64,000 nt of DNA from Pseudomonas khorasanensis. Its GTDB lineage: Bacteria > Pseudomonadota > Gammaproteobacteria > Pseudomonadales > Pseudomonadaceae. The notes below the pieces were generated by a model. It worked only from the letters and a program-made list of their open reading frames with translations, was not told the origin of the DNA and searched no databases. The position numbers and the translations under genes were made by a program. The stretch lies in contig NZ_JABWQP020000009.1 of NCBI RefSeq assembly GCF_014268505.2, positions 1 to 64,000 of the forward strand. The letters are read 5' to 3'. Positions 51,149-60,328 of the stretch are shown here, piece after piece (within the stretch, counting starts at the first letter, position 1; each line of letters starts with the position of its first letter).

Positions 51149-53371
51149 ATGCAGTTACCGTCCGTAAACGGCACCCGCGACAGTGATCAAGACAGTATTG
51201 ATCTGCTCGGCATCTTCGGCAGCCTGATCGACCAGAAATGGCTGATCGGTGCGCTCACCGGTGCCTTCATGGTCACCGGCGTCGCTTATGCGGTTCTGGC
51301 AACGCCGGTGTACCTGGCGAACGCGCTGGTGCAGGTCGAACCGAAAAAGAACGACATGCTCGGCTTCTCCGACCTCAACAGCATGCTCGGTGGGCAATCG
51401 CCGTCGGTGACCGAAATCGGCATCATCAAATCCCGCGCGGTGATCGGTAAAACCGTTGACGATCTGCGCCTTGATATCGATGTCACGCCCAATACCTTTC
51501 CGCTGATTGGCGGCTTCCTCTCACGTCGCTATCGCGGCGACAGCGAGTCCAGCGTTGCGCCGGCACGGTTCGGTCTGAGCAGCTACGCCTGGGGCGGCGA
51601 GCGGCTGGAGTTCAACCGGCTCGAACTGCCTAAAGATCTGCTCGGCAAGAAACTCACGCTGATTGCAGGCGAGCAGCAGCGCTTCCAGCTCTTCGATGAA
51701 AACGACAATCTGCTCGCCGAAGGCGTGGCGGGCGAAGCCTTTGCCAACGATGGCGTGGAAGGGCAGGTCGCGCACCTGGCGGCCAACCCCGGCACGCGTT
51801 TTCAAGTGGTGCGCAACCCGAGGATCGTGACGATTCAGGGCTATCAGGACGCGCTGGATATTTCCGAACAAGGCAAGGAGTCGGGGATTATTCGTCTGGC
51901 GCTGGCGAGTCCCGACGCGGCGGAGGCGGTGAAGATTCTCAACAAGATCGCCTCGCTGTACGTTGAGCAAAACGTGCGCCGGACTTCGGCCGAAGCCGCG
52001 CAGAGCCTGGCGTTCCTGCAAAGCCAGTTGCCCCAGGTCAAACGCGATCTGGCCAAGGCCAGCGACGCGTTGAATGCCTATCAGACGCGCGGCAAGACCG
52101 TGAACATCTCGCTGGAAACCCAGTCGGTGCTCGGCCAGTCGGTGGCCCTTGAAACACGCATTTCCGAGCTGAAAATGCAGCAGGCGGAGCTCGACCGCAA
52201 GTTCACCAAACAACACCCGGCCTACCGCGCGCTGATGTCGCAGATCGGCGAGCTGACCCAGCAGCAGAAGTCCCTCGAAGGCAAGGTTCAGGATCTGCCG
52301 GCTACCCAGCAGGAACTGCTTAATCTGACCCGCGACGTCGAAGTGGCCTCGCAGATTTACACGCAGTTGCTGAACAAATCCCAGGAGCTGGACATCGTCC
52401 GCGCCGGCGCCGTCGGCAACGTGCGTCTGATCGACACCGCCGATGTCGACCTGACCAGCCCGATCAAACCGAAGAAACCGCTGATCGTGCTGATCGCAAC
52501 GCTGCTCGGTGCATTCGTCGGCGTGGCGCTGGTGCTGCTGCGCAAATCCCTGAGCCGTGGCCTTGAAGGCCCCGAAGGCATCGAGCAATTGGGCCTGCCG
52601 GTGTACGCGTCGATTCCCTACAGCGCCTTGCAGGAGGAAGAAGACAACAAAAAGGGCCGCGCCCGTGATGGCGTCGACAAGCCCGCCTATCTGCTGGCGC
52701 TACGCAATCCCACGGATCTGTCCATCGAGTCGATCCGCAGCCTGCGCACGTGCCTGCACTTCGCCGGTCTGGATTCGACCAACAACCGCATCATGATTTC
52801 CGGGCCGAGCCCGCAGGTCGGCAAGACGTTTGTCTCGTCCAACCTCGCAGCGGTCATGGCCCTGAGCGGTCAGCGCGTGGTGCTGATCGATGCCGACATG
52901 CGCAAAGGGCACCTGCACAAAACCCTCAACACACCGATCACCAACGGTTTGTCCGACCTGCTGGTCAAGCGCTGCACGCTTGAGCAGGCGATCAATAAAG
53001 TCGAAGTCGACAACCTGCATTTCATCAGCCGTGGCCAGGTGCCGCCCAATCCTTCGGAATTGCTGATGCACGCCAACTTCCGCGAGCTGTTGGCGCAACT
53101 CAGCGAACGCTACGACCTGGTGATCATCGACACACCGCCGCTGCTGGCGGTGACAGACGCCGCGATTGTCGGCCGTGAGGCCGGCATCAGCCTGATCGTG
53201 ACCCGTTTCGGGGTGAACCCGGCCAAAGAGATCGAACTGACCATCCGCCGCTTCGCCCAGAACGGCATCGAGTTGAAAGGCGCGGTGTTCAACGGCGTCG
53301 AGAAACGTGCGGCCAGCTATTACGGCGGCACCGGTTATTACAACTACGAATACGCGTCCGACAAAACCTGA
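51149..53371 (+). CDS. wzc: Polysaccharide co-polymerase and BY tyrosine kinase (Wzc)
   Basis: Inner-membrane protein of about 740 residues. Membrane segment 1 is near 30-52, followed by a long periplasmic Wzz region with helices (about 60-430), membrane segment 2 near 440-460, then a cytoplasmic kinase domain. Kinase motifs are Walker A GPSPQVGKTF, A' VVLIDADMRKG and B LVIIDTPP. A Tyr cluster ends the chain (YYGGTGYYNYEY). It works with Wza in export and controls chain length; phosphorylation is reversed by the upstream phosphatase. An in-frame GTG at 51128 is an alternative start; neither has a strong ribosome site. Confidence 0.93.
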   Translation: MQLPSVNGTRDSDQDSIDLLGIFGSLIDQKWLIGALTGAFMVTGVAYAVLATPVYLANALVQVEPKKNDMLGFSDLNSMLGGQSPSVTEIGIIKSRAVIGKTVDDLRLDIDVTPNTFPLIGGFLSRRYRGDSESSVAPARFGLSSYAWGGERLEFNRLELPKDLLGKKLTLIAGEQQRFQLFDENDNLLAEGVAGEAFANDGVEGQVAHLAANPGTRFQVVRNPRIVTIQGYQDALDISEQGKESGIIRLALASPDAAEAVKILNKIASLYVEQNVRRTSAEAAQSLAFLQSQLPQVKRDLAKASDALNAYQTRGKTVNISLETQSVLGQSVALETRISELKMQQAELDRKFTKQHPAYRALMSQIGELTQQQKSLEGKVQDLPATQQELLNLTRDVEVASQIYTQLLNKSQELDIVRAGAVGNVRLIDTADVDLTSPIKPKKPLIVLIATLLGAFVGVALVLLRKSLSRGLEGPEGIEQLGLPVYASIPYSALQEEEDNKKGRARDGVDKPAYLLALRNPTDLSIESIRSLRTCLHFAGLDSTNNRIMISGPSPQVGKTFVSSNLAAVMALSGQRVVLIDADMRKGHLHKTLNTPITNGLSDLLVKRCTLEQAINKVEVDNLHFISRGQVPPNPSELLMHANFRELLAQLSERYDLVIIDTPPLLAVTDAAIVGREAGISLIVTRFGVNPAKEIELTIRRFAQNGIELKGAVFNGVEKRAASYYGGTGYYNYEYASDKT

Positions 53372-53411
53372 TGGTTGCCGATTGTTCCTTCCTGTTTGAA
53401 GTGGGTGAGTT

Positions 53412-54494
53412 GTGAAAAAAATATTGCACGTGGCCGAGACGATCAAAGGTGGCGTCGCGACGGTGATCCGCACGATTTCGGCATCGCCCGAAGGTGACGC
53501 GGCGAATTACCAATGGGTCTATCTGGTCCCGGAGGATCAGGCCAGGGAACTGCACGGCATCGCGCCGCAGCAGGTGCGCACTTTTCCCCGCAGCGGGCGC
53601 AATGTGCCGTCGCTGCTGCGTTTCGCCTGGCGCCTGACCCAAGTGCTGATCAAGGAAAAACCTGACGTCGTGCATTTGCATAGCACCTTTTCCGGGGTGA
53701 TAGGGCGCTGCGTGTGCGTGCTGTTGCGGCCGTGGCGCAAGCCGAAAATCGTCTACTGCCCGCACGCCTTTTCGTTCCTGATGGAAAGCTCGCCGACCAA
53801 ACAGAAAGCCTATGCGTGGATCGAGCGTGTCCTGCAGAAGGTCACCGACGTGATCATTTGCGTCAGCCAGTACGAGCTGGATAAAGCGGCGCGGTTTGGC
53901 ATCGAGCGCAAGCGCATGAAGCTCGTCTACAACGGCATTCATCGCAAGGAAGACATGCCGAAAAGCGCGGGGAGCGAGCCGATTCATCTGTTGTTCGTCG
54001 GGCGCCTCGACTATCAAAAAGGCTTCGACGTGCTGCTCAAGGCCTACGCCAAGGTCAATCGCAGCGACCTGAAACTGACGGTCGTCGGCAGTGCCGTCAA
54101 CGAGGATTCGGTCGAATGCCCGCCGATGGACTCGGTTGAATATCTGCCGTGGGTAACGCCGACGGAAGTGCAGGCGCTGTATCAAAAAGCCGATGCGCTC
54201 ATCGTGCCCAGTCGCTGGGAAGGTTTTGCCATGGTGCCGCTGGAAGGCATGGCGATGGGGCTGCCGGTGATTGCGAGCAACTGCACCTCGCTGCCTGAGC
54301 TGGTCACCAACGAGGTGTCCGGCTACGTCTTTCCGTCCGGCGATCACCAGGCGCTGGCCGATGTGCTGACGATCATCCAGAAGCCGCGCCTGCTCGACCT
54401 CGGCAATGAAGGCCGGAGCATCGTGCGCGAACGCTTCAGCGCCGCGTTGATGATCCGCCAGACCTACGATCTGTATCACGCTCCCACTTATTAA
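53412..54494 (+). CDS. Glycosyltransferase, GT4 family
   Basis: Retaining GT-B glycosyltransferase of 360 residues: an N-terminal nucleotide-sugar fold (LHVAETIKGGVATVIRTIS, PDVVHLHSTFSGVIG) and a C-terminal domain with LLFVGRLDYQKGFDVLLKAY and the E-x7-E motif PSRWEGFAMVPLEGMAMGLPVIAS. It adds one sugar to the undecaprenyl-linked repeat; the donor cannot be told, though UDP-Glc and UDP-Gal are made by neighbours. It starts with GTG 40 bases after wzc. It is the only glycosyltransferase in the window. Confidence 0.9.
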   Translation: MKKILHVAETIKGGVATVIRTISASPEGDAANYQWVYLVPEDQARELHGIAPQQVRTFPRSGRNVPSLLRFAWRLTQVLIKEKPDVVHLHSTFSGVIGRCVCVLLRPWRKPKIVYCPHAFSFLMESSPTKQKAYAWIERVLQKVTDVIICVSQYELDKAARFGIERKRMKLVYNGIHRKEDMPKSAGSEPIHLLFVGRLDYQKGFDVLLKAYAKVNRSDLKLTVVGSAVNEDSVECPPMDSVEYLPWVTPTEVQALYQKADALIVPSRWEGFAMVPLEGMAMGLPVIASNCTSLPELVTNEVSGYVFPSGDHQALADVLTIIQKPRLLDLGNEGRSIVRERFSAALMIRQTYDLYHAPTY

Positions 54495-54508
54495 GTAGAA
54501 CTCAGCTT

Positions 54509-55621
54509 ATGAACGTAACGATTTTGCATGGCTACAGTGCGTCCAACTCCGGTGACGGTCTGCTTGTCGATCTGGCCATTGCCCTGGTGCAGCGCAACTT
54601 TGGCGAGGACACCTCGATCAACGTCGTGGCGTCCGATCCTGAGTCCTTCAGCTATTTGCCGCACCCGCGTTTTGATGCGCCGGTAATGGCCGCCAAAGGT
54701 CTGGGTCGGGTCAAGCAGGCTGTGTTCCTCAATCAGTCCTACGCGGGGCTGGCGGATCTGCTGAAAAAAACCGACCTGATCGTGGGCGTGGGCGGCGGCT
54801 ACATGCGTTCAAAAAGCGCGTTCGAGCACATCAAATTGAAGCTCGGCCACGCCAAGCAACTGGAAACCGCGATCCTCAGCAAGGTGCCTTCGGTGTACCT
54901 GCCGCAGAGCATCGGCCCGTTCCATGGCGAAAGCGGCAAGATCGTCGAGCATTACGCCAGCGCCGATGCGGTGTTCGTGCGCGACAATCGCTCTTCGGCA
55001 ATTTTCGACGCTTATGAAAACGTCTATCGCGCGCCGGACCTGGCCGTTCAATCACTGGCGAGCAAGATTCTTCAGCAACCGAAATTCACCCGCTGCGCGG
55101 CCTCGCCGGCGACGGTGTGTGTAGTGCTGCGCAAGCCGCCGGAGTGGAGCAAAGAGAAGAAGGTCGCTTACGTGGCCAATCTGAAATTGCTGCTGCAGCG
55201 CCTGAAGAACAAAAGCAAAGTGGTCTGCGCCGTGCAAAGCGCTGTACGCGGCAACGATGACGGCGCGTTCTACCGCGAGCTGGGCATCAGCGAAGACCTG
55301 TTGTCCTTGAAGGCGACCATCGCCAAATACCAGCCGGACCTGGTCATCTCGGTGCGCTTGCACGGCGCCATCGAATCGCTGCTCTCCGGCGTCCCGGCCT
55401 ACCACATCAGCTACGAGCGCAAAGGCTTCGGCGCCTATCAGGACATGGGCGTGGAGGACTGGGTGATCAATGGCGGCGACATCGATGTCGACACCATCAT
55501 CAATACGGTCTACGCACCGAATGCCCTGTCGGATTTCGGCAAGCGTCTGACTGACACCTGCCGAGAGATTGAAGCAAAAACCGTGGCCATGGACGAGATC
55601 ATCAAGGGTGTCGTTCGATGA
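54509..55621 (+). CDS. Polysaccharide pyruvyl transferase
   Basis: Member of the polysaccharide pyruvyl transferase family, 370 residues. The family opening LHGYSASNSGDGLLVDLAI is followed by DLIVGVGGGYMRS, SVYLPQSIGPF and DLVISVRLHGAIESLLSGVPAYHISYERK. It adds a ketal-linked pyruvate to a sugar of the repeat from phosphoenolpyruvate, giving the polymer negative charge. It overlaps the flippase start by 4 bases (ATGA). Confidence 0.92.
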   Translation: MNVTILHGYSASNSGDGLLVDLAIALVQRNFGEDTSINVVASDPESFSYLPHPRFDAPVMAAKGLGRVKQAVFLNQSYAGLADLLKKTDLIVGVGGGYMRSKSAFEHIKLKLGHAKQLETAILSKVPSVYLPQSIGPFHGESGKIVEHYASADAVFVRDNRSSAIFDAYENVYRAPDLAVQSLASKILQQPKFTRCAASPATVCVVLRKPPEWSKEKKVAYVANLKLLLQRLKNKSKVVCAVQSAVRGNDDGAFYRELGISEDLLSLKATIAKYQPDLVISVRLHGAIESLLSGVPAYHISYERKGFGAYQDMGVEDWVINGGDIDVDTIINTVYAPNALSDFGKRLTDTCREIEAKTVAMDEIIKGVVR

Positions 55622-56850
55622 TATTTCGGCTGTTGCTTCGCGGCGGAGCCTTGGGCGCGAAGTTCTTGCTGGTGTTGGCCATCACTCATTACCTGGGTTA
55701 TGAGGCGTTGGGCTTTTACGGCGTGGTGGTCGCGGCGTCGTTGATCGCCTCGAAGTTTTACAGCGTCGGGTTCAGTTCTGAAATCAATCGGCTGATCAGT
55801 GTCGGCGGCAGTTCGCGGCGAGTGGTCGATAAAGTCCTGCTGCTGTATCTGGCGGTGGGGCTGTTGTTGTCGGTGCTGACCGTACTGATTTATTCCCTGT
55901 TCCAGTCGGTGGAAGCGACCGCCACGCTGATCCTTTGCGTGACGCTGGTGCTGCTCACCGAGCATCTGTCGTTCGAAATCAATTCCTTCGTGTTTTCGGC
56001 GCAGAAAGCCACGGCCGGCGCCTTGCTGTTCTTCATCAAGACCGGGCTGTGGGCGGTGTTGGCGGTAGGTGGAATGATGCTCGGCTGGGTCGCCGGCATA
56101 GCCAGTGTGTTGTGGCTGTGGGTGGCTGCCAACGTGCTGGTGATTGTCGCCGGTTACCTGATTGTGGCGAAGGTGCACAAGGGTCGCGAAGCGGCAGCGC
56201 TGGACACCGCGACCGTGTGGAAGGCCGGATTGCCGTTCTATCTCGGCACCGGTTTGATCGCGCTGAGTCAGTACGCCGAGCGCTTTCTGATCATTGATCT
56301 GGAACCCTATGCCAGCCTCGGTAAATACGTGTACGCGTGGTCGGCGGCCAACACCTTGCAGGCGTTGTCGTATGCGGTGGTGGCAGTGGTTGGCATTCCG
56401 ATGCTCGCCAAGCGTTTTCAGGCTGATCAGCAGGCATTTACGGTCAAGCAACTGTTCGTGAATAAATGGGTGCTGCGCTCGCTCGCGGTGTCCGCCGTCG
56501 TGGCCGTGGCGATCTATGTGTTTTTCAACGTGGTGCTCGATTACGTCGCCACCAGCGTTCCGCGCCCCGATAACGCCATCCTCGCTGTGCTGATTTTTTC
56601 CTTCGCTTTGCGCGCGATCGGCGACATCGTCTGGGGCGGTTTGATTGCCTCGAAAAACAGCCGGGTATCGCTCGCCAGCGCGGCGATTTGTCTGCTGATT
56701 TCGGTGCCGGTCAGTTATTTGCTGATCAAGCATTACTCGATCTATGGCGCCGCGTGGGGCAACGTCTTTGCGGTCGTTGTACAGCTCGGCGTGATTGCGT
56801 TGTTGACCCATGTCAGCGGCAAGAAGAAGGCTGCCCTGTCATGGGCCTGA
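55618..56850 (+). CDS. wzx: Wzx-type polysaccharide flippase
   Basis: Multi-span inner-membrane protein of 410 residues, about 12-14 predicted helices and no large soluble domain. It belongs to the MATE/MVF-like polysaccharide exporter group that flips lipid-linked repeats to the periplasm. It lies between the pyruvyl transferase gene (4-base overlap) and the probable polymerase gene (10-base overlap), which supports the role. Confidence 0.85.
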   Translation: MIFRLLLRGGALGAKFLLVLAITHYLGYEALGFYGVVVAASLIASKFYSVGFSSEINRLISVGGSSRRVVDKVLLLYLAVGLLLSVLTVLIYSLFQSVEATATLILCVTLVLLTEHLSFEINSFVFSAQKATAGALLFFIKTGLWAVLAVGGMMLGWVAGIASVLWLWVAANVLVIVAGYLIVAKVHKGREAAALDTATVWKAGLPFYLGTGLIALSQYAERFLIIDLEPYASLGKYVYAWSAANTLQALSYAVVAVVGIPMLAKRFQADQQAFTVKQLFVNKWVLRSLAVSAVVAVAIYVFFNVVLDYVATSVPRPDNAILAVLIFSFALRAIGDIVWGGLIASKNSRVSLASAAICLLISVPVSYLLIKHYSIYGAAWGNVFAVVVQLGVIALLTHVSGKKKAALSWA

Positions 56851-57944
56851 AGTTGCCGCGCATCGAATTTCGCGGGCGCGCATTCGATTCTTCGATCTCG
56901 TTTCTGATCCTCTTCACCGGGCTGTTTCTGTCCGTCGCGATGCCGCTGCTGGTGCCCCGCGATCCCGGGCCGGATGCGATGACCTTGTGGTCGTCCTATG
57001 CCCGTGCCGACAACTGCAATTTCTGGAACCCGTTCTCGCCGGATCGTTCGTCCTACGAGTGTTCGGCGTTCCTGCTGCGGCCCACCGGGATCAACCTGAC
57101 CAATGCCTGGGCCTATGGCATGTTCTGCAATTTCTTCCTCACGGCGATACCGGTGGTGGTGTTTCGGCGCATGCCGCTGACCATCTTCGGCACCCTGTGC
57201 CTGTGGGGCATCGTGCGTTCGTTTTTCCTTGAGAACCTGACCAAGGAAATCATCGTGTCGGTGGCGGTTCTGAGCATTCTGCTCAGCTCGTTGACGCGCA
57301 AATATCGCGGCGGCTTTTTCTTTTCGGCGGTGATCTATGGCGTGCTGATCCGGCCGTACTGGATTCTGTTTTCGCTGTCGTGGGTCGGTGTTTGCGTGAT
57401 GAAAAAATACGTGTCGCGCTTCACCTTCTTTTTGATGCTGTTCCTGTTCTACCTGGCGGTGGCGATGGCGATTCAGATCGCACTCGGCTTTCCCGTGTCG
57501 TCGATCCGTGCCAGCAACAACGAACTGCGCACGGCGGGCGAAGAGGGCTCCAAGTCGCTGATCGTTTCATGGCTCAGCGGCAGCGACTTCGTGTCTCAGG
57601 CGCTGGATTCGATGATTATTTTCTTCCGGCTGTCGTTCCCGGTGGAGCTGATTCTGTTGTCCGGGCCGGGGCAGGTGATCTTCGTCGCGCTGATGATCAT
57701 GACCGCGCTGCTGCTGTTCAAAGTCATCACCTCGACCGATTACAAAGGCGCGCCGATCCAGACCAAACCCAAGGAACTGATCGCGATTCCGCTGGCGTTT
57801 CTGTTGGTGCAAGGCTTGTTCGAGCCGGACTTCGGCTCCTTCGCCCGACACTTCTCGATGGTGGTGCCGGTGTTGTTCGTGGGACTGGGGTTGATGCTGC
57901 GCGCAAACAAACCGACGCAGGTCGAATCAAGAATTCTCACTTAA
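56841..57944 (+). CDS. Probable Wzy polysaccharide polymerase
   Basis: Integral membrane protein of 367 residues with about 10 predicted helices and one larger loop near residues 40-75 (DPGPDAMTLWSSYARADNCNFWNPFSPDRSSYECSA in two pieces), consistent with a Wzy-type polymerase. Wzy proteins share little sequence, so the call rests on topology and on position after wzx. The start at 56841 overlaps wzx by 10 bases; the open frame begins earlier inside wzx. Confidence 0.6.
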   Translation: MGLKLPRIEFRGRAFDSSISFLILFTGLFLSVAMPLLVPRDPGPDAMTLWSSYARADNCNFWNPFSPDRSSYECSAFLLRPTGINLTNAWAYGMFCNFFLTAIPVVVFRRMPLTIFGTLCLWGIVRSFFLENLTKEIIVSVAVLSILLSSLTRKYRGGFFFSAVIYGVLIRPYWILFSLSWVGVCVMKKYVSRFTFFLMLFLFYLAVAMAIQIALGFPVSSIRASNNELRTAGEEGSKSLIVSWLSGSDFVSQALDSMIIFFRLSFPVELILLSGPGQVIFVALMIMTALLLFKVITSTDYKGAPIQTKPKELIAIPLAFLLVQGLFEPDFGSFARHFSMVVPVLFVGLGLMLRANKPTQVESRILT

Positions 57945-57956
57945 GGCAGGTGCTCT

Positions 57957-59006
57957 ATGTCGAGCAATAAAAAATCCCTGGAGATTGAAACCCTGCGCGG
58001 CCTGGCGTGCCTGCTGCTGGTGCTCTATCACGTCATCGGCCCGCTGGGTGGCGGCTTGAAAATCGACATCGGTTCGCCGTTCAGGGTGATCGCCGATTCG
58101 ATGGTGTACGTGCGCATGCCGCTGTTCACCTTCATTTCCGGGTACATCTATTCGATCTACAAAATCCGCGGTAATGACTTTCCCTCGTTTTTCTCCGGCA
58201 AGGTGCGGCGCCTGATCGTGCCGCTGTTTTGCGTCGGCGTGCCGTTCTCGGTGTTGCAAGCCGTCGGGCCGGGGGTGAACAAGGACGTCGGCGTGATCGA
58301 TGCCTTGTTGTCGTTCTGGGTGCCAATCAATCACTTCTGGTTTCTGCAGGCAGTGTTCATCATTTTCATGTTCGTCGGCTTGCTGGAATGGCGCGGCATG
58401 CTGCGTTCGGCAACGCGCCTGTATGGGCTGTTCGCGTTTGCGGCGCTGTTGTTCTTGCTGCCGCCGTTCCCGCTCGACGCGTTCGGCATCAACGGTGCAA
58501 TTTACCTGCTGCCGTTTTTTGTCGCGGGGATGATTGGCCAGGAAAATGTCGATGCGTTGAAGCAGCGCTTCAAGGTGATCGGGCCGCTGCTGTTCGTGTT
58601 GATTTCGCTGACGCTGCTGTATGTCGCGGCGATCGATCGCGAGCTGATTGTTGACCGGCGCAGTGTGATAGGCCTGACTGTCGGCTGTGTGTCTTGCATA
58701 GCCTTGCTGTCGAGTGACATGCGTTCGAAGGCGCTGACCTGGCTGGGCGGGTATTCCTACGCGATTTTCCTGTTCCATGTGCTGTTCGCCGCGACTTCGC
58801 GGTTTGTACTTGGGCGGCTTGGCGTGAAAGATGAAAGCCTGCTGGTGCTCGGTGGTCTGAGTTGCGGTTTGCTCGGGCCGGTGGTGTTGGCGATGGTGTT
58901 CAGTCGCTTCAATTTCACCTCTGTGCTGTTCCTCGGAGAGCGCGCGACGAAGCGGAAACCGTTGGCGCCGATCACCCCGGTAGTACAAACGCAATCATCC
59001 CTGTAG
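57957..59006 (+). CDS. Membrane O-acyltransferase (acyltransferase family 3)
   Basis: Ten-helix membrane protein of 349 residues. It opens EIETLRGLACLLLVLYHVIG, with the conserved R...H pair of acyltransferase-3 enzymes (ETLRGLA and YHVIG), followed by RMPLFTFISGYIYS. It would transfer an acetyl or succinyl group to the exopolysaccharide. The stop codon lies inside a repeat that begins at 59001. Confidence 0.9.
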   Translation: MSSNKKSLEIETLRGLACLLLVLYHVIGPLGGGLKIDIGSPFRVIADSMVYVRMPLFTFISGYIYSIYKIRGNDFPSFFSGKVRRLIVPLFCVGVPFSVLQAVGPGVNKDVGVIDALLSFWVPINHFWFLQAVFIIFMFVGLLEWRGMLRSATRLYGLFAFAALLFLLPPFPLDAFGINGAIYLLPFFVAGMIGQENVDALKQRFKVIGPLLFVLISLTLLYVAAIDRELIVDRRSVIGLTVGCVSCIALLSSDMRSKALTWLGGYSYAIFLFHVLFAATSRFVLGRLGVKDESLLVLGGLSCGLLGPVVLAMVFSRFNFTSVLFLGERATKRKPLAPITPVVQTQSSL

Positions 59007-59089
59007 GCGCTGCGGCACGCTGCGATCTTTTGCTGTTGCTTGCAAAGATCACAAGATCGCAGCCTCGTTTCACTCGTCAGCTCCTACAG
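59001..59089. repeat. Interspersed Pseudomonas repeat (CTGTAGG...CCTACAG)
   Basis: Outer arms CTGTAGG / CTCCTACAG and inner arms GCTGCGATCTT / AAGATCGCAGC form an imperfect long hairpin of the class common in fluorescent pseudomonads. It overlaps the end of the acyltransferase gene, including its stop codon. Confidence 0.75.
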
Positions 59090-59154
59090 TGGATCTGTGC
59101 AAGTCACGCCATCTCCGCTCGCGAAGAGGCCATCACAGACAAAGGAAATATTGA

Positions 59155-60285
59155 ATGTTGCCAGTAGATGACGCGCAACCAGTCGCCGCGTCGGTAATCG
59201 AAGTCGGCGATGCCCGCGAGCGTTTCGCGCAGTGGCGCGAGGGCAAGGCCGGCAAGGTGTTGTCGGTCTCGGTGATCGGCGACAGTTATACCGCCGGGCA
59301 GGATTTCTACCTGAACAAGCTGGTGCAGCGGGTGGCGGGGGAGGTGGGGTTCGCCGGGCCCGGTTATATCGGTTTCAACCACGGCGCGGCGTTGGGCGGC
59401 ACGCATTTCAAGTACACCCGCAGCAGCGAGAAATATTTCGGTGGCGACTGGAAAGTTTCAGGCCTGGGCCAGGCGAGCCCGGACAGCCGCACGGTGACCG
59501 GCAAACCGGGCGCCTGGTTGCAGGTCGACGCTGGCCCGACATCCACCCTCGATACCGCCGTCACGCAGGCGAAACTGCTCTATCTGGGCAACGGCGAGAG
59601 CAGCGAAATCCGCTACCGCTGGACCACCTCGCAAGACTGGCGGCCGTTAAAACTCGAAGGCTCGGGCGTCCAGGAGATCGCACTCCCCGGCGCACCCAGC
59701 GCCGCAGACTGGTCCTTCAAATTGCAAGTGGTGAAAGGCGCGCCCACCCTGTTCGGCCTGTGGATGAGCAACGATAAGGCGGGCGTGCGGGTGTCGAAGC
59801 TCGCGGCCTCCGGTGCGGCGTCCGCCGACTTTTATCACAAGGATCCGCAGTGGCAGACGCAGTGGAAAACCGTGGTGTCGAAAATCCCCGCTGACGTTTA
59901 CCTGATCATGCTCGGCGGAAACGATCAGGGTTTTGGCGTGAAGCCAGCGCAGTATTTACAGAACGTGCAGGGGCTGGTGAGCATGCTGCGCGAGATTCAG
60001 CCGGCGGCGAGTATCAACTTGATCATGCGCCAGGACACGACGCGTTCCAGCGCTTATCCCATGTCGGCGTATGCGCAGGCGCTTGAGCCGTGGGCGCGCG
60101 AACAGCGTCTGGGTTACGCCAATCTGCAATGCGCGTTCGGCCCCGACGTCAAACGCTACGCCGCTGCGATGATCGGCCCGGACAAGATTCACCCGCTGCC
60201 GGCCACGGGCGGGAAGGTGATAGCCGATTATTTTTATGGCTGGATAACTGGCACGAGTACCGGGTGCGACGACTCGCCACCCTGA
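59155..60285 (+). CDS. SGNH/GDSL-type hydrolase or esterase
   Basis: Protein of 376 residues with the SGNH blocks: nucleophile Ser in VSVIGDSYTAGQD (near 45), block III Asn in IMLGGNDQG and the Asp/His pair in PDKIHPLP. The middle (100-240) is a beta-rich region that could bind carbohydrate. Such proteins remove or transfer acetyl groups on exopolysaccharides. No signal peptide is visible, which is unexpected for an enzyme acting on a periplasmic polymer. AGGA lies 8 bases before the ATG. It follows the acyltransferase gene across a repeat. Confidence 0.82.
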   Translation: MLPVDDAQPVAASVIEVGDARERFAQWREGKAGKVLSVSVIGDSYTAGQDFYLNKLVQRVAGEVGFAGPGYIGFNHGAALGGTHFKYTRSSEKYFGGDWKVSGLGQASPDSRTVTGKPGAWLQVDAGPTSTLDTAVTQAKLLYLGNGESSEIRYRWTTSQDWRPLKLEGSGVQEIALPGAPSAADWSFKLQVVKGAPTLFGLWMSNDKAGVRVSKLAASGAASADFYHKDPQWQTQWKTVVSKIPADVYLIMLGGNDQGFGVKPAQYLQNVQGLVSMLREIQPAASINLIMRQDTTRSSAYPMSAYAQALEPWAREQRLGYANLQCAFGPDVKRYAAAMIGPDKIHPLPATGGKVIADYFYGWITGTSTGCDDSPP

Positions 60286-60316
60286 TCATTCCCACGCTCC
60301 GCGTGGGAACGATCAT
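60284..60316. repeat. Small palindromic repeat (TTCCCACGC/GCGTGGGAA)
   Basis: Perfect 9-bp arms at 60289-60297 and 60301-60309 flanked by GATCATT on both sides; a class common between Pseudomonas genes. It is followed at 60321 by a CAGCTCCTACAGG fragment like the end of the 59001 repeat. Confidence 0.75.
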
Positions 60317-60328
60317 TGTCGGCAGCTC

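Noticed and set aside
55510..56811. 433-codon minus-strand frame under wzx
   Set aside because: Very Gln/Arg/His-rich translation, a shadow of a membrane protein gene.
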